DNA of 64,000 bases from Serilophus lunatus (lineage: Eukaryota > Chordata > Aves > Passeriformes > Eurylaimidae), in NCBI GenBank assembly GCA_013399895.1, contig VXBA01001195.1, positions 1 to 64,000 of the forward strand, written 5' to 3'. This document shows, in pieces, positions 57,501 to 64,000 of this stretch. Position numbers and translations under genes: made by a program. Numbering within the stretch: position 1 is the stretch's first letter; each line of letters begins with the position of its first letter. The notes under the pieces are model-generated. The model searched no databases. It was given only the letters and a program-made list of their open reading frames with translations, and was not told the DNA's origin.

Positions 57501-60500
57501 TCATCTAGTCTCCTAGTTCTGCTTTCAAGTAAAATATGGCAGTATTGATTTGCTTATTAATCTCCCTCAAAAAAAACCCCAAAACCAATAGCCTGGTATG
57601 CCAAGCTTCTTCCTGAGGTCAAGCAGCAGGGAGAGAGGAAGGGACAGCCTTGTTTAAAGTTCAACAGCAGGATTGCAGCAGGTTAACCCAAATAAACACG
57701 TAACACCCCCAGGCTTGCACCACGGTTTTCCTAGAAAGCCCCTTGCTAATTCAGCAGTGCCACTGAGGCACAGGGAGCTGAGCAGCAGCTGCTTGGGGCA
57801 CGGAAATAACCCCCAGGGAATGTAACCTGGCCATGGCTGGGCCATTCAATCATCTCCACACGTGGAGAGGGCACCCCCTTCTCCTGGGCTCGTGTTCCCC
57901 CAGCCAGGATTGCAGATGGGCTCTCACCACTGACTGCTTCCAACACGCCCAGCTGGACACGCTGAGGAGATAAAGGCTGCGGGACTTCATTGTCCCCACT
58001 TTATTGTGGGAGATAAGTGAGCTCTGTAAATGCTCAATAAAACACCTGAACACTTCTCACATCCTGGGTGTGTCCTTCCAGCAGGGAGAGAGCCAGAGGC
58101 TTGTGTCACTGCCAAACTTCAACACTAGATTTATTTTTGCATGCTACCAGAAGGAAGACACTGCTGAATAAACCCCTGCAAATCTGCACAGCTCAGCTGC
58201 TCAGATCCTTGTGTTGCTCCAATGTCATCTGCAAAGAGGGAAAACTGATTTTTCAATTCTGATTTTTTTGGAGGGTTGCAGAACCAGGGAAATCAAAGAG
58301 CTCAACTCCAGTATCAGGTTAAAGAATTACATGAGACTTCTCAAATTTCAGTAAGTTCAAAATACAGTTTGTCCTTGAAATTTATGACCCATAACAGAAG
58401 AAGTTCAGAGCTGCTGGCAGGAACACTCTACTTCTGCTGTTTTGTAGCCGTGTACTCACTGCCAAAACAGGAAACAACTGAATGGAGTGTCAGCATAAGA
58501 AAACAACCCAAGTTCCCTTCTTCACATCCATCTCCCAGACACTCCATCTGCTCCAGAGGTGCATCTTAAGACATCACTGGGAGGACAGGCTTTTGAGAAG
58601 ACAAAATGGCTTTTTCTTGACAGCTGTTGTGCAAAAGAAAAGCTTTGCTATCTGTCTCATCAAACAAAGCCAGTGCCAGGAAATAAACCACACTCTCATT
58701 AAAGTGTCAAGAGGTTCTAACTCAGTTACTCCTCTTCTCTAAGAAAAACAACCATGAGATGAGAGCCAGATCTTGATCTGCCCAAACATTAGGGGTCTGT
58801 ACATAAGGAGTTTTGGTTTAACCTCCTCTCTGTCAGACTGGTGCATCTGACAGCCCAGAAAGGCACCCAACCCCTGGAGGGATTCAGCCTGCACAGCAAA
58901 CCCAGACCTCCGTTTGTTTGCAGCATGGCTTTGGTGGGAGTTTAAAAACGTGTCCTTCCAGGCCTGAAGGGTATTCCAGGCTCCACAGACTGACAACTGT
59001 GCTTACAAACAGAGCCCTGCTTGCCCAGTTACCTCACATTTTCACTATGGCATCTCACCAGCCACGAGGAGCATTACAGCTTTTACAGAACTACCACCAC
59101 AACCCTAACAAAACCCAAGGCTTTGGAGGGCTCAGGGAGCAAAAAAGACAAATAACTGTAAATACCAGAAGGTAAGGGAGGGATGAGAAAAGCTTCTTCT
59201 CACACTTTTCCACAGTGAAAACAGGTCACTGTGCTGCATAACCAAGGTATTTTCTAGAGGTTAGACAAATGACATGTTTCAAACTGGAAACAAAAGGACA
59301 AGAGGTGCCCTGGGAACCACTGCAGACAGTTTACAGTTTCTCAAGAGGATCTCTGACTTCATGAAATAGGAACCATGGAATAACCTTTTATTTATTGCTC
59401 AGTTTTCTGCTCTCTTTCAGAGATACCATGTTCATAACCCCAGTTAATGTTAAGAAAGCAAGACTGTACTGTCCCCCCAAGTCCTGCATAATCCATCCTC
59501 ACCTTTTAAATCTTAAAATAAACAAACTACTTTGATTAGTAAATAAGATAATCAAATGCAAGACTTGCTTCCTCATTAGGCAACAGATTAAAGGTCCTAA
59601 AAGCTGGAAGATCTTTACAGATTCCTTTTCCCCCATATATGATGCTCCAAGACTTTAGGTTCTGAAAATCCTGCTCTTTTATGTACTTGGTGATGCTGGC
59701 ACACTGCCCACTGGAGAACACAAATTTCCAGACTATGGGGCATTATTGTTGTTCCAGCTAACAAGGAATTTGAAAGGCCTCCAGAGAACTTGGTCCTGTG
59801 CCAGCAGAGATGGGCATTATCACCTTGTGCTGATAGAGAACCAGGCAGTTGTTTGGTACCACATCTCCTGCTGTGGTTTAAGGCCCCCGGGTCAGTTGGG
59901 AAGACAATTAGATGAGTGTGTTAATGACCTGCAGCAGAAGGCCATGCCAACCCAGAGCAGGCTCTGTGGGCTCCAGGAGGAGCAGCACAGGAGTTTGGCA
60001 GCCCTGTGCCTTTGAGGAGCTCAAGTTCAACTCTTCCTGCTGAGCCTCAGAGAAGGTTTTGAAAACGAGACTTCACTTCAGAGTGAGACTCATACCCCAC
60101 ATGCTCTGAGCTGCAACTGAAACTTGCCTGTGGTGTTTGTGTCCTTTCACCTTTTCCTGGAAAGTGTGTTGACTAAAAGCCAAACAAACAGCACAGCACT
60201 TTAGCTGCTTAGCAGACAAACACTGCAGTCACTTTGATCAGGGGAAACATTTTAAAGAAACAAATATGCTTACAAATGTTAGATTTATTTTTTAAAAAGA
60301 AATGCCAGTTATCAACAGTTTAAACTTACACAATTGCAGAAGTACCCCAGCATTATTCTGTAGGTGACACGAGTTAAGCACATCCAGATTACTAACTGGT
60401 ATCTTAAAAATATTGGTCACATTAAGAGGAGACTAGACAAGTCTAGTATTCCCTGTCTACAGGGACATCTGTTCATCAGGAACAGGCAAAACCTGTTAAA

Positions 60501-61363
60501 ATACCAGAACTGTCAAAGAGAAAAGGGCAGGCAGCAATTCCCCAGTGATCTGAGTTCTGCCAAGGCCATTTTCAAATGAAGACACCACATGTGAGATGCA
60601 GATCTAATTGCTCAGCACACCCCATCAGCAGAAGGCAGCAGAGCAAACCCACCCCAGCAGGAGCACCCAACCCAGCTCTGAGGGCTCACAGGCAGCTCCA
60701 AGCCCCTGGGCCACCGTCCTGGGGTGGAGGGAAACTGTCCCTGACACAAAGCAGAGCTTCCAAACCAAGGGGGATTCCCCAGCCATTCCAAGGGGTTGAT
60801 CCAGGGCTCCTGCTCTGTCCCCAGGGCCAGCACAGAGCCCACAGCTCTTAAAGAGCTCCAGACTTTCTCTCATATTTACTTATCAAGCTTTTTACAAATT
60901 CATCAGCTTGCCTTGGCTCCTCTTAACACCTCCTAAAACCCCAGTCAAGGCAATGAGCAGTAGGGAAAGCAGGAGACACTGGAGATTTGTGATCTTTTCA
61001 TGCTCCTTATGCTGTTCACACCACAGCAGCATTTGCATGCCAGGGGGAAGATGGGTGGGTGGGAGAACGTGCACACACACACAGAGTCCTTCACTCATTG
61101 GACTTAAAGCTGCAAAAACACACTTGTAGGGCCCACCAAGGAAAACCCCCTACATTTTTCACATCACTGTCACTGGCCTCTGAACCCCCCAAAGTCCAGT
61201 CTGCTGCTGCTGGTGGCATTACATCCCCAGACAACACTGCTGACACACTCCAGGGTTCCCAGGAGCAGGCAGGCCTCTTGTCCAGACCAGTGCCTGTGAT
61301 CTCCTCTCCTCCTCCCAGCACTGGTGCCCAGGCCCCTCTGGTTGCTGTCCTGGTGCTGCAGGA

Positions 61364-61409
61364 GTTCTCACCTGGGATGCTCCAGGTGTTCTCACCTGGG
61401 ATGCTCCAG
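61364..61409. repeat. Two-copy 24-bp tandem repeat
   Basis: GTTCTCACCTGGGATGCTCC AG occurs at 61364-61385 and again at 61388-61409, 24 bases apart. This is a recent small duplication in intron 1 of PTPN1. Confidence 0.9.
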
Positions 61410-63831
61410 CTCCTCAGAGTTCTACTCCAGGAGCCAATGTTTCCCAGGAATCCCCCCTTCCCTGTGGCACTGTGCTGGAACAGGGATGGGTTTCTCCCTG
61501 CAGAAGGGAGGCCATTCCTCTGAGCCATGTTTTGAGGCTCTTGCAGGAATGCTTTTGTCTCCCCTGGTGCCCTGGCAAGGGCAGGAAGCTTTAGATGAGC
61601 TCCCCTGCCCCCTCCTCAGCACTGCCACTGCAAGGGGACACTGGAGCCAGGCATCTGGGGAGAGAAACTCTTCCTGAACTCAAAAGCCCCTCTAGATTAA
61701 TTGTCAATGGCCTATTTTCCATGATGGCACAAAACCAGAAACAAAAGGAATCAGAACTTCTGGAGTTTGCTGAGTTGGTCTGAAAGTCCCTTACCATTGT
61801 GAAAACAGGATGAGAGCAGAGTAAGTTTGAAAGCAGCATTTTCTACCCTCAACACTGACTAACACTCAGATCCTGTCTAATGTAATTTAGAGACCAGACC
61901 AAGCAACCTATTGGTGCTACAGAAGCAAATAGGAATTAAAATACTTTTTCTAAGACTTAATCCTTGTCTGGAGTTAAATCAGTTAGATATGCCTTCAGAA
62001 AGTACAGTTAAAGCAGTTTTAGACACCAGCTTGCCATATGCCATGTTAAAATTAGACTGTTTTTTTTAAAAAGGAACAAATTTATGCACGAAGTAGGTCT
62101 ACTCAGTACAGACTGTGAGGAATGGTCTTGTTCATCCAGTAATCTTTATTACTTTGTTATTCTTTCATCTCCAATAATCTAAAAGCTAAATCAAACTTTC
62201 TAATGTATGTGTAAATACTGAGGGAATAAGGTCACATCCTGACTCACTGGGGCACATGTTCAGACCATGTCAGCAGTACTTTGTATTTACAATACCCCAG
62301 GACAGGCAGCAGCTCTACTTCCAACTGTCTACAAATTCCATCCAAACTCTCCAAGTTATGCAGACAAAGGACTAAAACACACGAGAAAGGAAGTGGCTGG
62401 AATTGTTAAATAGGAAGCTGTGAACTCCACATTACCTATTAAAAAAAGGTATCTACATTTTATTCAGTGATCAACTTCATTTCCTTGAAGATGTTTATAC
62501 CACACTGTGCTTTCCTGGCTCCCCTGAGATGCAGTTCCTAAGTCAGAAGGGTGAGGGGGAAAACTGTTCACTCACAGGGATGTCACAACAGGTACCAGTG
62601 GGGCCCCTCCTCTGCATTCCCTGCAAACCAGGATGTAATACAAAACCCCAGCAAGTTCTCATCTGTGGCAAAAGGATGTTTCCCCAGCTTGGCCACCAGT
62701 AAGTGCCCAGGCAATGGCACTGCAGACTGTGCCAAAGCATGCCCATCACTCCATTCCCAACAGCTTGTTATCCTGCCCAGCCTGAGGAGATGCCAGGAGT
62801 TTAAGGAGAATGTACAATGGCCAGGATTGCACAACCCCTGGTCCTGCCTCTGCAGGCAGGGAAAGGCCAGACTGGAGCTCTGCTCCCACAGCAGGACCAG
62901 CACAAAGTCCTGCTTCCAGGAGCTGTGCTTTCTGGGAGACTGACTGCCCCAGTCCCTGCTGGAGGGTTCCAAGTGGCTCTAACTGCTTAACTACCATTCC
63001 CAGAAGAAGTTCTAAGTATCTTTTCTGAGACTTTTGGACTGACAGTGGAAGCCACTGGCTGGACCACAGATTTGCAAGAGCAGCTTGTTTCAGTTGGGGT
63101 CTCTTTAACGTGGCAGTTGCTGTTATAATCACAGATGCCCAATTCACTGTACTTAGAATATTCAAATTTGGAAAGGAAAATTGTAGTGATGATTAAAAGC
63201 ACACTGAATTCACTGAATGGTGCAACCTACAGGTTGCCAAGCTACTGCAATGCACACAAAAACCTGCTGAGAACAAACAGTTCTGCTGAAAACAGATGTT
63301 AGATAAAGCAGAATTAAGATAGTCCTGGTTGTACACATGACTCTCCAATATGTGTTTAGGAAGCAATCTAAGCTAAGCTGGGTTAATATTAAACCTTGCA
63401 GCTTTCCAAAGCCCAGCTGCTGAGCTCAGTAGCCCTGGGGTAAGTGAAACCCTGCTGCCACTGCCCCATCCCAGCAGCACAAACTGGGGCTGTCCTGCCA
63501 CGGGAGGCTGGTGGGGGCTCCCAACACAGTGCCCAGCCCACAGCCCCCAGCACAGCAGGGCTGGGCTCCTCTGTCCTGCACCAGGGTTTAACGCAGGTTC
63601 CCGTAAAAGCTGGGTGTTTACACAACTACTCCCAGAGTAGTGAACTGTTCTAATGATAAGAGGGAAAAGTCAACACATTTTAGGAAAGAGGAGCTTTCAG
63701 CAGAGATGCACTGTTCGCTCTGCTGACATTCAGAGGGGGTCAGTACTCAGCTCAGAGGTGAGTGGCTGAGCATTTGCTTGACTAAGAGCCCTTCACACAT
63801 TAAGTCTTTAGTCACAGTGGATACCAATACT

Positions 63832-63898
63832 GCATTTTATTTATTTGCAGCATTTACAATCCTGCATTTTACTTATTTGTTGCATTTTATTTATTTTG
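63832..63898. repeat. Degenerate GCATTTTATTTATTT repeat
   Basis: Three imperfect copies of GCATTTTATTTATTT are separated by short spacers. It is AT-rich, low-complexity DNA in PTPN1 intron 1. Confidence 0.8.
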
Positions 63899-64000
63899 TA
63901 AGCTCAGTGCCTCACACAGGAAAGGTGAACACGGCATGTCTTCAGAAAACTGTGTAACAAAGTCTACCTGCAGCCAAGGAGCCCCCCCCCTTAACCCCAG

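Larger units (their letters stand above)
54521..64000 (-). other. PTPN1: 3' part of PTPN1 intron 1
   Basis: The exon at 54520 opens with an acceptor, and human PTPN1 has a very long first intron. I found no exon encoding the MEMEKEFEQ-type N-terminus on the minus strand up to 64000, and no CpG island. No other gene, structural RNA or clear mobile element is recognisable. Small repeats are listed separately. Confidence 0.75.

Noticed and set aside
59746..60015. 89-codon + strand frame in PTPN1 intron 1
   Set aside because: It resembles no protein I know and has no flanking exons or repeat context; treated as chance.
1..64000. CRISPR arrays, bacterial operons, integrated viral genes or a novel defence-type system
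   Set aside because: The window is ordinary vertebrate DNA with spliced genes. The only regular arrays are simple minisatellites without spacers, and no viral gene was recognised.
54521..64000. PTPN1 first coding exon
   Set aside because: I searched the minus strand for a MEMEKEFEQ-like N-terminus followed by a phase-0 donor, and for a GC-rich promoter, and saw neither. It is expected beyond 64000.

Overview
The window looks like bird nuclear DNA. It holds two spliced vertebrate genes with short introns, low repeat density, and one clear CR1 (avian/reptilian LINE) 3' fragment with a second probable one. The species cannot be fixed from the sequence. No bacterial, viral or CRISPR-like content is visible.

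Layout: positions 1-250 are the end of a 20-bp minisatellite that runs off the left edge. From 251 to 19067 I recognise no gene apart from CR1 pieces; this is RIPOR3 upstream or 5' non-coding intron sequence. RIPOR3 (formerly FAM65C) runs on the + strand from its first coding exon (19068, ATG at 19096) to its stop at 42632 and a poly(A) signal at 43425. I placed 21 coding exons, with every junction in phase, giving a 941-residue protein. PTPN1 (protein tyrosine phosphatase 1B) runs on the - strand from its second coding exon (54520) down to poly(A) signals at 45076, 44068 and possibly 43888. Its first coding exon (about 21 residues) is not in the window, so 54521-64000 is read as the 3' part of PTPN1 intron 1. 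The two genes are tail to tail, about 0.4-0.6 kb apart, the same arrangement as on human chromosome 20q13.

PTPN1 encodes an ER-anchored tyrosine phosphatase that damps insulin, leptin and growth-factor receptor signalling. All visible catalytic elements are intact: pTyr loop Y46, WPD loop D181, P-loop C215/R221 and Q262. RIPOR3 belongs to the RHO-interacting cell polarization regulator family and is little characterised. They share no evident pathway; they are neighbours by synteny.

The most interesting signals are in RNA processing. (1) The PTPN1 3' end can be read two ways: intron retention giving a VCFH tail, or splicing to an exon that begins FLF as in human but then runs into a longer hydrophobic tail. 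(2) A RIPOR3 exon has a weak donor followed 42 bases later by a much stronger in-frame donor that would add 14 residues. (3) A GC-rich 11-bp minisatellite lies just upstream of a RIPOR3 splice acceptor, is open in all frames, and carries G-quadruplex motifs. (4) Parts of the PTPN1 3'UTR, including a Pumilio-type site, appear conserved with human. I found no undescribed multi-gene system.
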